Source: Canicola haemoglobinophilus
GTDB taxonomy: Bacteria > Pseudomonadota > Gammaproteobacteria > Enterobacterales > Pasteurellaceae
DNA: 51,001 bases
Direction: 5' to 3'
Assembly (NCBI RefSeq): GCF_002015075.1
Contig: NZ_MUXZ01000030.1
Coordinates: forward strand, 1-51,001
Position numbers and translations under genes: made by a program. Shown piece after piece: positions 1 through 9,038 of the stretch (position 1 is its first letter; each line of letters starts with the position of its first letter). A model generated the notes under the pieces. That model was not told the origin of the DNA. It ran no database searches and saw only the letters and a list, made by a program, of their open reading frames with translations.

Positions 1-12
1 AAAAGGCAAAAG

Positions 13-56
13 AAAGTGCGGTAGGAAAATAAAGTGTTTTATACCGCTCTTTTTTG
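13..56 (+). terminator. Terminator of a gene upstream of the window
   Basis: An imperfect inverted repeat pairs GCGGTA (18-23) with TACCGC (42-47), with flanking AAAG/CTTT pairs, followed by a T run. The left arm contains the uptake sequence AAGTGCGGT (14-22). The arrangement is the usual Haemophilus use of paired uptake sequences as an intrinsic terminator and implies a rightward gene ending just before the window. Confidence 0.55.
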
Positions 57-140
57 TCTTATTTATTTCTTTTTAAAAGATAATTAAACAGCGGATATTG
101 GTATATAATATTCATTATTTATCAAGATTAATTATCAAAT

Positions 141-2012
141 ATGAAAAATTTAAAGTACTTCGCACAAAAATATGTAGATTGGGTTATTAGGCTCGGGCGC
201 ATTAGATTTTCTTTGCTTGGAGTCTGTATTTTGGCTGTCTTTGCTTTATTTATGCAGATAGTTGTTAGCTTAATTTTTATTGGCACAATTTATTGGCAAG
301 ATGTGGCTCGTTCTATTATTTTTGGCTTATTTTCTGCCCCATTTGTACTGTATTTTTTTACTTTACTGGTTGAGAAATTAGAAAAGTCACGTCTTGATTT
401 AGCTAAGTTAGTCGATAATTTACGCAATGAAGTGTCAGATCGTATTCTTGCAGAAAGAAAATTATCTGTTGCTTTGAATGAAATTGAAAAAACTAGTCGA
501 GATAAGACCGCACTTATGGCAACGATTAGCCATGAATTGCGAACACCTTTAAATGGCATTATCGGTTTAAGTCGTATTTTACTTGATGATCAGCTAACAG
601 AACAGCAACGTAATTATCTTAAAACTATTAATGTGAGTGCGATTTCTCTTGGGCATATCTTTAGTGACATTATCGATCTTGAAAAAATTGATGCTCATCG
701 TATAGAACTACATTATCAAGAAACTGATTTTCATAGTTTTTTAAATGATATTACCAATTTTGCGACATTAATGGCTGAACAGCGTAAATTAAAATTTGAA
801 TTAGAATGTGATAAAGATTTACCTGATTGGTTGATGTTAGATAGTGCGAGATTGAGCCAAATATTATGGAATTTAATTAATAATGCAGTGAAATTTACTC
901 CTACTGGGAAGTTAAAACTAAAAGTTTCTCGTTTGACAGAGGACGCATTTTCCTTTGCTTTATCTGATACAGGGGTTGGCATTGCAGAACAAGAGCTAGA
1001 TAAAATTTTTACGATGTACTATCAAGTTCAGGAAACAGATTATAAGCCAGCTGGTAGTGGTATCGGCTTAGCCGTGTCAAAAACGATAGCAGGCTTAATG
1101 GGCGGCGATCTAACTGTGGAGAGTCAATTACATCAAGGATCAACTTTTACACTGACCTTGCAAGCTAAAGCTGTAGAAAAACCTATAGAAAGCCAATCTA
1201 ATGTGCCAAACACTTTAAATATTCTATTAGTTGAAGATATTGAAGTGAATATTATTGTTGCTAAATCAGTCTTGGAAAAATTAGGTTACAACGTTGATGT
1301 CGCAATGACGGGTAAAGAAGGGATTCAGAAGTTTGAACAAAATTATTATGATCTTGTACTCTTGGATATTCAATTACCCGATATGTCAGGTTTTGATATT
1401 TCCCAATATTTTCGCAAAAAATATGAGCAAGGTGTGTATGATTTTCTTCCTCCTTTAATTGCATTAACCGCTAATGTAATGCAGAGTAAAATTGAATATC
1501 AAAAGCAAGGTATGGATGATGTTTTACGTAAACCTTTATCTTTAGAAGCATTAGTAAATTGTTTATCTGATTATTTTGGCGATGAGTTAAATACTACTGT
1601 GCTCAAAAAATCTTATTCTAGCGATGTTTCAACTTTTTCTGATGTGCTTAATCTTGAAATGCTAACTGAGCTGCATGAGATTTTAGGCAAAGAGTTTATT
1701 ATTAAAAACTTGTCATTATTTAAGCAGACTATGCCTGGTTATATGATTGAATTATCAGAAAGTTATGCAAAATATAAGCTAGATAACATAGCAAAAGATG
1801 ATCTTCTTTCTAATGCACATAAAATAAAAGGTGCATTAGCATCTGTGGGATTAATTCGTTTGCAGCATCTTGCAGCTTTAGCTCAAGATCCTAATACAGA
1901 GAATTGGGAAGTATATATTGATGAATGGATCAATACATTGATTACTGATTGGTTAGTTGATACCCAAAAATTAGAGGATTGGCTGGATGAGCTGCAATTT
2001 ATTGAGGAATAA
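141..2012 (+). CDS. arcB: Aerobic respiration control sensor kinase ArcB (short form)
   Basis: Inner-membrane hybrid histidine kinase that senses quinone redox state and phosphorylates ArcA. Two membrane segments lie at about residues 23-50 and 56-78, followed by a short coiled linker. The HisKA box SHELRTPLNG has the phospho-acceptor H131. The HATPase has an N box (N244, N248) and DTGVG near 276. A receiver domain has D409 in LLDIQLPDMSG, and a C-terminal HPt domain has H560 in NAHKIKGALASVGL. All three phosphorelay residues are therefore present. At 623 residues it is about 150 shorter than E. coli ArcB and lacks the PAS domain, as known for Haemophilus ArcB. The start at 141 has no strong ribosome binding site. 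It lies upstream of rodZ with a 71-base gap and may be a separate unit. Confidence 0.93.
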   Translation: MKNLKYFAQKYVDWVIRLGRIRFSLLGVCILAVFALFMQIVVSLIFIGTIYWQDVARSIIFGLFSAPFVLYFFTLLVEKLEKSRLDLAKLVDNLRNEVSDRILAERKLSVALNEIEKTSRDKTALMATISHELRTPLNGIIGLSRILLDDQLTEQQRNYLKTINVSAISLGHIFSDIIDLEKIDAHRIELHYQETDFHSFLNDITNFATLMAEQRKLKFELECDKDLPDWLMLDSARLSQILWNLINNAVKFTPTGKLKLKVSRLTEDAFSFALSDTGVGIAEQELDKIFTMYYQVQETDYKPAGSGIGLAVSKTIAGLMGGDLTVESQLHQGSTFTLTLQAKAVEKPIESQSNVPNTLNILLVEDIEVNIIVAKSVLEKLGYNVDVAMTGKEGIQKFEQNYYDLVLLDIQLPDMSGFDISQYFRKKYEQGVYDFLPPLIALTANVMQSKIEYQKQGMDDVLRKPLSLEALVNCLSDYFGDELNTTVLKKSYSSDVSTFSDVLNLEMLTELHEILGKEFIIKNLSLFKQTMPGYMIELSESYAKYKLDNIAKDDLLSNAHKIKGALASVGLIRLQHLAALAQDPNTENWEVYIDEWINTLITDWLVDTQKLEDWLDELQFIEE

Positions 2013-2083
2013 TTGTTGCAAAACAAGGAGTACAACTTTAAACTTGAGCCTTTGTCAACGATATAGTCGCAACTAAAAGAATT

Positions 2084-3064
2084 ATGACCATTTTAAATGA
2101 AAAAGTAGCACAAACTGTAAATAATGATGAGTTATCACTAGGTGAATATTTTCGTGTGACTCGAGAAAAATTACAGTTATCTTTAGATGATGTATCTAAG
2201 CAGCTTAATTTAAGGCCTGCGATTTTACAGCTTTTAGAAAATAATGAACTGACACACAAAAGTATTCCAGCAACTTTCATGAAAGGTTATGTGCGTAGTT
2301 ATGCGAAATTTCTGCGTATTCCAGAAGAAATATGGACAGTTGCTATTACATCCTTAGAAGAAAATACTCAACATGATTTAGGGAAAAATGCGCGTTCAAC
2401 AAAAGCCGTGAACCAATATTCTTCTCATGGGCGTTGGATTGGTTATGTCACTATATTGGTATTGTTGATTGCAGCAGGAATGACGGCTTTATGGTGGTGG
2501 GAAAATTACCAAAAATCAACTCAAGAACGAGATACTTTCGTACAAAATTATGTAGAAAATACGCCAACTAATGTAGTTGATACTCAAGCGGAAACAGCTG
2601 TTGAAAATACACTGGTTGCTCCAGTAGACAATTCCCCTATAACTTCTTCCAGTGAAAGTAATTTCGTTGAAACTCAGCAAAATATAGTGAATGAAGAAGC
2701 TGTGGTTGAAAAAACAACTACACCATCTGCCGTGGTAAAAGAACAAAGTGCGGTGCAAAATTCACAAGATATAGTAGTGACAAAAAATGCAGAAACTGAG
2801 AGCTTGGCTACAAATTCAGAAGCAGTGGTTGCTGGTGATTTACAAATAGAAATTATTGGACCAAATTGCTGGATTAGTGTGAAAGATGCTAAACGTAAAG
2901 TACTTGCACAAAAAGAATATAAACAAGGTGAGATTTTAACCTTTAATGAAGGAGCTCCTTATTCTTTAATTATTGGTGCACCAAGCAACGTTAAAATTAC
3001 TTATAAAGGTGAACATTATCCGTTAAAAGTCGACGGACGTGTAGCGAAATTCAAATTACAATAA
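2084..3064 (+). CDS. rodZ: Cytoskeleton protein RodZ
   Basis: Bitopic membrane protein linking MreB to the cell-wall elongation machinery. A cytoplasmic Cro/CI-type helix-turn-helix domain occupies about residues 17-80 (LGEYFRVTREKLQLSLDDVS). A single membrane segment follows a basic stretch near residues 112-137 (WIGYVTILVLLIAAG). Then comes a low-complexity T/V/E-rich periplasmic linker and a C-terminal DUF4115 beta domain (about 245-326). The stop is six bases before ispG, so rodZ-ispG-hisS-yfgM form a tight run. The rodZ-ispG-hisS-yfgM order is conserved in gamma-proteobacteria. Both the 5' domain and the linker look intact. Confidence 0.9.
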   Translation: MTILNEKVAQTVNNDELSLGEYFRVTREKLQLSLDDVSKQLNLRPAILQLLENNELTHKSIPATFMKGYVRSYAKFLRIPEEIWTVAITSLEENTQHDLGKNARSTKAVNQYSSHGRWIGYVTILVLLIAAGMTALWWWENYQKSTQERDTFVQNYVENTPTNVVDTQAETAVENTLVAPVDNSPITSSSESNFVETQQNIVNEEAVVEKTTTPSAVVKEQSAVQNSQDIVVTKNAETESLATNSEAVVAGDLQIEIIGPNCWISVKDAKRKVLAQKEYKQGEILTFNEGAPYSLIIGAPSNVKITYKGEHYPLKVDGRVAKFKLQ

Positions 3065-3070
3065 ATTATT

Positions 3071-4177
3071 ATGTCATCATTTAAACCAACTATTAACCGT
3101 CGTCAATCGACTAAAATCTATGTAGGAAATGTACCAGTGGGTGGTGATGCACCTATTGCGGTACAATCTATGACCAACACCAGAACCACCGATGTTGAAG
3201 CAACAGTTGCACAGATTAAAGCCTTAGAGCGTGTCGGTGCTGATATTGTGCGTGTTTCTGTACCTACGATGGATGCAGCTGAAGCATTCAAATTAATCAA
3301 ACAACAGGTCAAGGTTCCTTTAGTGGCGGATATTCATTTTGACTATCGCATAGCCCTTAAAGTCGCGGAATATGGCGTAGATTGTTTGCGTATTAACCCA
3401 GGTAATATTGGGCGTGAAGATCGTATTCGTGCAGTTGTGGATTGTGCAAGGGATAAAAATATTCCTATTCGTATCGGGGTAAATGCAGGATCCTTAGAAA
3501 AAGACCTCCAAGAAAAATATGGCGAACCGACACCAGAAGCTTTGCTTGAAAGTGCATTACGTCATGTGGAAATTTTAGACCGTTTGAACTTTGATCAATT
3601 CAAAGTCAGTGTAAAAGCCTCAGATGTATTTCTTGCCGTAGAAAGCTATCGTTTATTGGCAAAAGCAATTAAGCAACCTTTGCATTTAGGTATTACTGAA
3701 GCGGGCGGTGCTCGTGCTGGTGCGGTCAAAAGTGCGGTTGGTTTAGGGATGCTTTTGGCTGAAGGTATTGGCGATACGTTGCGTGTTTCTTTAGCCGCTG
3801 ATCCTGTTGAAGAAATCAAAGTCGGTTTTGATATTTTAAAATCCCTGCGTATCCGTTCTCGTGGCATTAATTTTATTGCTTGCCCAACTTGTTCTCGCCA
3901 AGAGTTTGATGTAATTGGTACAGTCAACGCCCTTGAACAACGTTTAGAAGATATTATTACGCCAATGGATGTCTCTATTATCGGCTGTGTGGTAAATGGC
4001 CCTGGTGAAGCATTAGTTTCTGATTTGGGCGTAACAGGTGGTAATAAAAAGAGCGGTTACTATTTGGACGGCGAACGTCAAAAAGAACGCTTTGACAATG
4101 ATGATTTAATTAATCAATTAGAAGCAAAAATTCGTGCGAAAGTCGCACAACAAGATCCAAAAAATAGAATTATCTAA
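3071..4177 (+). CDS. ispG: 4-hydroxy-3-methylbut-2-enyl diphosphate synthase IspG
   Basis: Iron-sulfur enzyme of the MEP isoprenoid pathway that converts 2-C-methylerythritol 2,4-cyclodiphosphate to HMBPP (also called GcpE). The 368-residue length is that of the short bacterial form. The N-terminal TIM-barrel half contains DIHFDYRIAL and LRINPGNIG. The C-terminal half carries the cluster ligands in CPTCSRQEFD and GCVVNGPGEA. It starts six bases after the rodZ stop and ends 12 bases before hisS, indicating co-transcription. An uptake sequence lies inside the gene near 3727. Confidence 0.96.
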   Translation: MSSFKPTINRRQSTKIYVGNVPVGGDAPIAVQSMTNTRTTDVEATVAQIKALERVGADIVRVSVPTMDAAEAFKLIKQQVKVPLVADIHFDYRIALKVAEYGVDCLRINPGNIGREDRIRAVVDCARDKNIPIRIGVNAGSLEKDLQEKYGEPTPEALLESALRHVEILDRLNFDQFKVSVKASDVFLAVESYRLLAKAIKQPLHLGITEAGGARAGAVKSAVGLGMLLAEGIGDTLRVSLAADPVEEIKVGFDILKSLRIRSRGINFIACPTCSRQEFDVIGTVNALEQRLEDIITPMDVSIIGCVVNGPGEALVSDLGVTGGNKKSGYYLDGERQKERFDNDDLINQLEAKIRAKVAQQDPKNRII

Positions 4178-4189
4178 AGGAAAAATATT

Positions 4190-5464
4190 GTGGCAAAAAC
4201 AATTCAAGCAATTCGTGGTATGAATGATTGTTCTCCGACTGAAAGTCCATTATGGCAGTGGGTCGAAGAAAAAGTGCGGTCAGTTTTACAAACTTATGGA
4301 TATTCCGAAGTGCGTATGCCTATTGTCGAAAGCACGCCTTTATTTGCTCGTGCCATTGGTGAAGTAACAGATGTTGTTTCAAAAGAAATGTACACATTCT
4401 GGGATAATGATGAGCAATTAACCTTACGTCCAGAAGGTACAGCAGGCTGTGTGCGTGCAGCCATTGAGCATGGTTGGATTTATAATAATGAGCAACGTTT
4501 GTGGTACATGGGACCGATGTTCCGCCATGAACGCCCGCAAAAAGGACGTTATCGCCAATTCCATCAAGCTGGTGTAGAGGTTTTTGGGATTGCGAACCCA
4601 GAAATTGATGCAGAATTAATTTTATTGACTGCACGTTTATGGAAACAACTTGGGATTTTTGAGCATGTGACCTTACAGCTTAATTCCATTGGCTCTCTCG
4701 AGGCACGTCAAAATTATCGTTCGGCTTTAGTTGAGTTTTTACAACAACATATTGATTTATTAAGTGATGAAGAAAAAGAACGTTTGGTTAAAAACCCATT
4801 GCGTATTTTGGATACTAAAAATCAAGCGTTACAAGAAGTGCTAAATGATGCACCGAAATTATTAGATTACTTAGATCAAGAAAGCCGTGAACATTTTAGC
4901 CAACTTTGTGATTTATTGGATGCCGCTGGTATTCAATATGAAGTGAACCCCAAATTAGTGCGTGGTTTGGATTATTACAACAAAACCGTATTTGAATGGG
5001 TAACTTCTGCTTTAGGTGCACAAGGCACAGTTTGTGGCGGTGGGCGTTATGATGGTTTAGTGGAACAGCTTGGCGGGCATGCGGCTTGTGGTGTGGGTTT
5101 TGCCATGGGCTTAGAGCGTTTAGTGCTACTTGTACAAGAAGTGAATAAGCAAATTGCTTTACCAAGTGCGGTGGATATTTATGTGGTTTATTCAGGTGAA
5201 GGAACCACATTGCCAGCCTTCCAATTAGCTGAAAAACTTCGCACAGAATTACCGCACTTACGCACAATGACTCACTGCAGTGGAGGCAACTTCAAAAAGC
5301 AATTTAAACGTGCGGATAAGGTTGGTGCAAAATTTGCGTTAGTAATTGGCGAGATGGAAGCACAAACTCAACAAGTCGTAGTAAAAGATTTATTAGGCGG
5401 AGCTGAGCAACAGAGTTTAGCATTAACAGATGTCGTAGCTTATTTAAAACAAGCAACTCAATAA
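4190..5464 (+). CDS. hisS: Histidyl-tRNA synthetase
   Basis: Class II aminoacyl-tRNA synthetase that charges tRNA-His. The start is a GTG at 4190, eight to ten bases after AAAGGAAAA, which fixes the start. Class II motif 2 (PMFRHERPQKGRYRQFHQ) and the histidine-specific motif VRGLDYYNKTVFEW are both present, as is motif 3 (GVGFAMGLERL). A C-terminal anticodon-binding domain ends the protein. The length of 424 residues is standard. It is in the rodZ-ispG-hisS-yfgM run. Confidence 0.97.
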   Translation: MAKTIQAIRGMNDCSPTESPLWQWVEEKVRSVLQTYGYSEVRMPIVESTPLFARAIGEVTDVVSKEMYTFWDNDEQLTLRPEGTAGCVRAAIEHGWIYNNEQRLWYMGPMFRHERPQKGRYRQFHQAGVEVFGIANPEIDAELILLTARLWKQLGIFEHVTLQLNSIGSLEARQNYRSALVEFLQQHIDLLSDEEKERLVKNPLRILDTKNQALQEVLNDAPKLLDYLDQESREHFSQLCDLLDAAGIQYEVNPKLVRGLDYYNKTVFEWVTSALGAQGTVCGGGRYDGLVEQLGGHAACGVGFAMGLERLVLLVQEVNKQIALPSAVDIYVVYSGEGTTLPAFQLAEKLRTELPHLRTMTHCSGGNFKKQFKRADKVGAKFALVIGEMEAQTQQVVVKDLLGGAEQQSLALTDVVAYLKQATQ

Positions 5465-5474
5465 GGATACTAAA

Positions 5475-6086
5475 ATGGCTTATACAATTGAAGAAGAACA
5501 AGAACTGAATGAATTAAAGGCTTGGTGGCAAGAGAACTATAAATCTATTATTGTCATTGCGATCTTAACTTTTTCAGGGGTATTTGGTTGGCGTTATTGG
5601 CAAGATTATCAAGTAACTAAAAGCCAGACACTTTCGGCACAATATGATCAACTGATTGATAATGCAAGTAATCCAAATGTTTACAGCGCACAGTTAAATC
5701 AATTTGTACAAGAAAATGGCAAAACAAGTTATGCAGTATTAGCTTTATTAGATAAAGCAAAAGTTGAAGTTGGTCAACAAAACTTTACTGATGCAGAATC
5801 TACATTAAAACAAGCGCTTTCTAATGCAAATGATGATATTTTAATGTCAATCAGTGCAATTCGTTTAGCCACTGTTCAATACCAGTTACAAAAATTTGAT
5901 GATGCGTTAGCTAGCCTCAATCAAGTAAAAGGTAAAACTTGGGATGTGCGTAAGCTATTGTTAGCTGGTGATATTCAGCTAGCAAAAGGTAATAAAGAAG
6001 CGGCCAAAAGTAATTTTGAGCAAGCATTAAAAACAACCAATTCTTTTGAGCAATCATTAATCCAAATTAGATTAAATAATTTGTAA
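5475..6086 (+). CDS. yfgM: Ancillary SecYEG translocon subunit YfgM
   Basis: Inner-membrane protein with one N-terminal membrane segment at about residues 22-42 (YKSIIVIAILTFSGVFGW) and a periplasmic tetratricopeptide domain for the rest of its 203 residues. The E. coli homologue is an ancillary subunit of the SecYEG translocon that interacts with the chaperone PpiD. The ribosome binding site AAGGA lies before the ATG at 5475, ten bases after hisS. A strong terminator follows at 6103-6127, which ends this operon. Confidence 0.85.
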   Translation: MAYTIEEEQELNELKAWWQENYKSIIVIAILTFSGVFGWRYWQDYQVTKSQTLSAQYDQLIDNASNPNVYSAQLNQFVQENGKTSYAVLALLDKAKVEVGQQNFTDAESTLKQALSNANDDILMSISAIRLATVQYQLQKFDDALASLNQVKGKTWDVRKLLLAGDIQLAKGNKEAAKSNFEQALKTTNSFEQSLIQIRLNNL

Positions 6087-6102
6087 CTGTTTAATTATTA
6101 AG

Positions 6103-6127
6103 GCCTTGATATATCAAGGCTTTTTTT
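6103..6127 (+). terminator. Intrinsic terminator after yfgM
   Basis: A perfect 8-bp stem GCCTTGAT / ATCAAGGC (6103-6110 and 6113-6120) is followed by seven T residues. gabD starts 14 bases downstream, so gabD expression may depend on read-through or on a promoter overlapping this hairpin. Confidence 0.85.
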
Positions 6128-6140
6128 ATGGGGAATTCTT

Positions 6141-7586
6141 ATGCCTATTCAGCACTTATTGAAAACACAAGCTTATATTAATGGTGAGTTTATTTCTGCA
6201 AAAAATCACCGCACTTTTCCTGTAATAAATCCAGCTAACCAACAAGTCATTTGTGAAGTAACTTGTTGTGGAGAAGAAGAAGCTGAGTTAGCTATTAAAA
6301 GTGCTAAACAGGCACAGCATGAATGGAAAAAATATGCGGCAAAAGAGCGGTCAAAATTTTTGCAAAAATGGTTTGAGTTGATTATGCAAAATCAAGAAAA
6401 CCTAGCCTACTTATTAAGCATGGAACAAGGTAAGCCCTTGAATGAAAGTCGAGGCGAGATTGCTTATGGAGCGAGTTTTATCGAATGGTTTGCAGAAGAG
6501 GCTAAGCGTGCTTACGGGGAAATTATCCCACAAGATAGATCTGATCATCGCTTGCTCGTGATTAAACAGCCCGTAGGTGTCGTTGCCGCGATAACGCCTT
6601 GGAATTTTCCCAATGTGATGATTACACGTAAAGCCGCACCTGCACTTGCTGCTGGTTGTTCGATCATTATTAAGCCAGCACCAGAAACCCCTTTGTCTGC
6701 TTTAGCATTGGCTGAATTAGCTGATCAAGCTGGCATACCGAAAGGTGTTTTTAATGTGCTACCAACAGCACTGGCAGAAGAAGTTGGTAGTGTTTTAACT
6801 CGTAGTGCTGATGTACGTAAACTCACTTTCACTGGCTCCACTAAAGTGGGCAAAATTTTAATGGCGCAATGTGCTGATACAGTGAAAAAATTGAGCCTAG
6901 AACTAGGCGGAAATGCGCCTTCTTTGATTTTTAATGATGCTGATTTAGAGAAAACTGTTGATGCGGTTATTGCCTCAAAATTCCGCAATTCAGGGCAGAC
7001 TTGCATCTGTACCAACAGAATTTATGTACAATCAGGCATTTATCGTGCTTTTGCCGATAAACTCAAAGAAAAAGTGCGGTCATTTATTGTGGGTGATTTT
7101 CAACAACAAGGGGTAAATATTGGCCCATTAATTAATGAAAATGCAGTACAAAAAATTCAACGACATATTGGAGATGCTGTAAATAAAGGGGCAATTTTAG
7201 CACTGGGTGGGCAGCGTCACGCTCTAGGTAGCACATTCTTTGAGCCAACCATTTTAGAAAATGTGTCACAAGATATGTTGGTATGCCATGAAGAAACCTT
7301 TGCGCCTCTTGCCGCATTAATCCCTTTTGATACAGAAGAGCAAGCAATTAGTATGGCAAATGATAGTGAGTTTGGTCTAGCAGCCTATCTTTATACTCAA
7401 GATTTTAGTCGTATTTGGCGGGTTTCAGAGGAGTTGGAAACTGGTCTAGTTGGTATCAATGAGGGAATTATTTCCAATGAAGTTTCTCCTTTTGGTGGCA
7501 TTAAACAATCTGGCTTAGGTAGAGAAGGCTCTCGTCATGGATTAGAAGAGTTTTTAGAAATGAAGTATTTGTGTATGGGAGTTTGA
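6141..7586 (+). CDS. gabD: NAD(P)-dependent succinate-semialdehyde dehydrogenase family protein
   Basis: Aldehyde dehydrogenase superfamily member, 481 residues, most like GabD, which oxidises succinate semialdehyde to succinate. The Rossmann and substrate motifs are present: ITPWNFP, the GSTKVGK loop, general base glutamate in LELGGNAPS, and catalytic cysteine in NSGQTCICTNR. The C-terminal SPFGGIKQSGLGREG is typical of the GabD branch. The ATG at 6141 is preceded by GGGGAATTC. No gabT or gabP is adjacent, so the source of its substrate is not shown by context. Other short-chain semialdehydes (glutarate, lactaldehyde) cannot be excluded from sequence alone. Confidence 0.85.
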   Translation: MPIQHLLKTQAYINGEFISAKNHRTFPVINPANQQVICEVTCCGEEEAELAIKSAKQAQHEWKKYAAKERSKFLQKWFELIMQNQENLAYLLSMEQGKPLNESRGEIAYGASFIEWFAEEAKRAYGEIIPQDRSDHRLLVIKQPVGVVAAITPWNFPNVMITRKAAPALAAGCSIIIKPAPETPLSALALAELADQAGIPKGVFNVLPTALAEEVGSVLTRSADVRKLTFTGSTKVGKILMAQCADTVKKLSLELGGNAPSLIFNDADLEKTVDAVIASKFRNSGQTCICTNRIYVQSGIYRAFADKLKEKVRSFIVGDFQQQGVNIGPLINENAVQKIQRHIGDAVNKGAILALGGQRHALGSTFFEPTILENVSQDMLVCHEETFAPLAALIPFDTEEQAISMANDSEFGLAAYLYTQDFSRIWRVSEELETGLVGINEGIISNEVSPFGGIKQSGLGREGSRHGLEEFLEMKYLCMGV

Positions 7587-7676
7587 TACTTTTATAACAT
7601 CGAATATGACAGATCTGATCTGTTAGGAGATTGTATTCAAGTAGAATGAGCAAATTTTTAACGAAAAGGATAACTT

Positions 7677-8237
7677 ATGAAAAAAATCGCTTTAATTTTT
7701 ACTTTATCTATGGGGTTATTTTCTCATTCTACATTTGCTCATAATCTTCAACTGAATTCAGCCTTACCAGCGGTATCTGTAGCCAATGATGGCGAATTAG
7801 TATTGTCAAATAATGAAATTAAATATCAGCCTTGGAGCGCCGCCCAATTAAAAGGAAAGGTTAGAATTGTTAATCATTTTGCTGGTAGAACAGAAGCTAA
7901 AGAAAAGAATCTGGCTTTAATTGAAGCTATTAAATCGGCTAAATTTGATACTAATAAATACCAAACTACTACTATTGTAAATGCAGATGATGCTGTTATT
8001 GCAACGGGAATGTTTGTTAAAAGTAGTGCAGAAAAAGGTAAGAAAGCTAATGCACATAGCCAAGTTGTTTTAGATCAGAAAAGTGCAGTTAAAAATGCTT
8101 GGCAATTAAAAGAAAAAGACAATGCGGTTATTGTGTTGGACAAAAATGGTAAGGTGCAGTGGGTTTCAGAAGGAAAACTTTCTTCACAATCTATTCAAGA
8201 AATACTTGCATTAGTTAGACAATTAATTTCCAAATAA
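7677..8237 (+). CDS. ytfJ: YtfJ family periplasmic protein
   Basis: A 186-residue exported protein with a clear Sec signal peptide (MKKIALIFTLSMGLFSHSTFA, cleavage after A21). The remainder has the YtfJ thioredoxin-like fold sequence (LKGKVRIVNHFAGRTEAKEKN, followed by VVLDQKSAVKNAW). It lacks a CxxC motif, so a thiol redox role is doubtful; the function of this family is unknown. The ribosome binding site AAAAGGATAA precedes the ATG. It is a single-gene unit ended by a bidirectional terminator shared with the peroxiredoxin gene. Confidence 0.8.
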   Translation: MKKIALIFTLSMGLFSHSTFAHNLQLNSALPAVSVANDGELVLSNNEIKYQPWSAAQLKGKVRIVNHFAGRTEAKEKNLALIEAIKSAKFDTNKYQTTTIVNADDAVIATGMFVKSSAEKGKKANAHSQVVLDQKSAVKNAWQLKEKDNAVIVLDKNGKVQWVSEGKLSSQSIQEILALVRQLISK

Positions 8238-8241
8238 AATA

Positions 8242-8270
8242 AACCCCGCTTAATTGCGGGGTTATTTTTA
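8242..8270. terminator. Bidirectional terminator between ytfJ and peroxiredoxin gene
   Basis: AACCCCGC / GCGGGGTT form an 8-bp stem (8242-8249, 8256-8263) around a 6-base loop, with a T run on the plus side and an A run on the other. It serves the two convergent genes. Confidence 0.85.
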
Positions 8271-8286
8271 GCTAAATTTTATAAGA

Positions 8287-8886
8287 TTAAAGTTGGTCAG
8301 CATTTTGTTTTAAATATTTTGCAACACCTTCAGGGCTACCAGTCATGCCTTCTTTGCCTTTTTCCCATTGTGCTGGGCAAACTTCACCATGAGTTTCATG
8401 GAATTGTAATGCATCAACCATACGTAACATTTCATCGATATTACGACCTAGCGGAAGGTCATTTACGACTTGATGACGAACAATACCTTCTTTATCAATT
8501 AAGAATGATGCACGTAATGCAACACCATCTGGGTGCTCGATACCATAGTCTTTCGCAATATCATGTTTTATATCAGCTACTAAGGCATATTGCACTTGAC
8601 CAATACCACCGTTTTCAACTGGTGTATTACGCCATGCATTGTGTGTAAATTCAGAGTCGATTGAAATACCAACAACTTCAACACCACGATCTTGGAATTC
8701 TTTATAGCGGTGATCAAATGCAATTAATTCTGAAGGACATACAAAAGTAAAATCTAAAGGATAGAAGAAAATAACAGCAGTTTTTCCTGCGATATGTTGT
8801 TTTAAATTAAATTTTTCAACAATTTCACCATTGCCTAAAACAGCAGCAGCGGTAAAATCTGGTGCTTGACGGGTAACTAATACCAT
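8287..8886 (-). CDS. Typical 2-Cys peroxiredoxin (AhpC/TSA family)
   Basis: Thiol peroxidase of 199 residues that reduces hydrogen peroxide and organic peroxides in the cytoplasm. The peroxidatic cysteine lies in DFTFVCPSELIAF and the resolving cysteine in GEVCPAQWEKG, as in typical 2-Cys enzymes. The downstream arginine motif is seen in GVALRASFLIDKEG. The start has a good ribosome binding site (AGGAGATTTCT before ATG on the minus strand). No ahpF is adjacent, so it may use thioredoxin or another reductase. Confidence 0.9.
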   Translation of the reverse strand: MVLVTRQAPDFTAAAVLGNGEIVEKFNLKQHIAGKTAVIFFYPLDFTFVCPSELIAFDHRYKEFQDRGVEVVGISIDSEFTHNAWRNTPVENGGIGQVQYALVADIKHDIAKDYGIEHPDGVALRASFLIDKEGIVRHQVVNDLPLGRNIDEMLRMVDALQFHETHGEVCPAQWEKGKEGMTGSPEGVAKYLKQNADQL

Positions 8887-9038
8887 AGTAGAAATCTCCT
8901 ATAAAAGTTATTAAGAATTTTGCCTCCCAAAGCAAAATTTCTCCCATATTCTATGAAAACAGACAGTACTTTTATATTAGGTTTTGGCTATTGAACCAAT
9001 CATTATAATCTTTAATTTATTTAAATATGGATATTCCT

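Noticed and set aside
4320..5267. Open frames of 104 and 123 codons antisense to hisS
   Set aside because: They overlap the histidyl-tRNA synthetase motifs on the other strand and have histidine/leucine-rich sequences typical of shadow frames.
8945..8975. AGACAGTA as a met box before metC
   Set aside because: Only about half of the octamer matches and no second adjacent octamer is present, so a MetJ operator is not supported.
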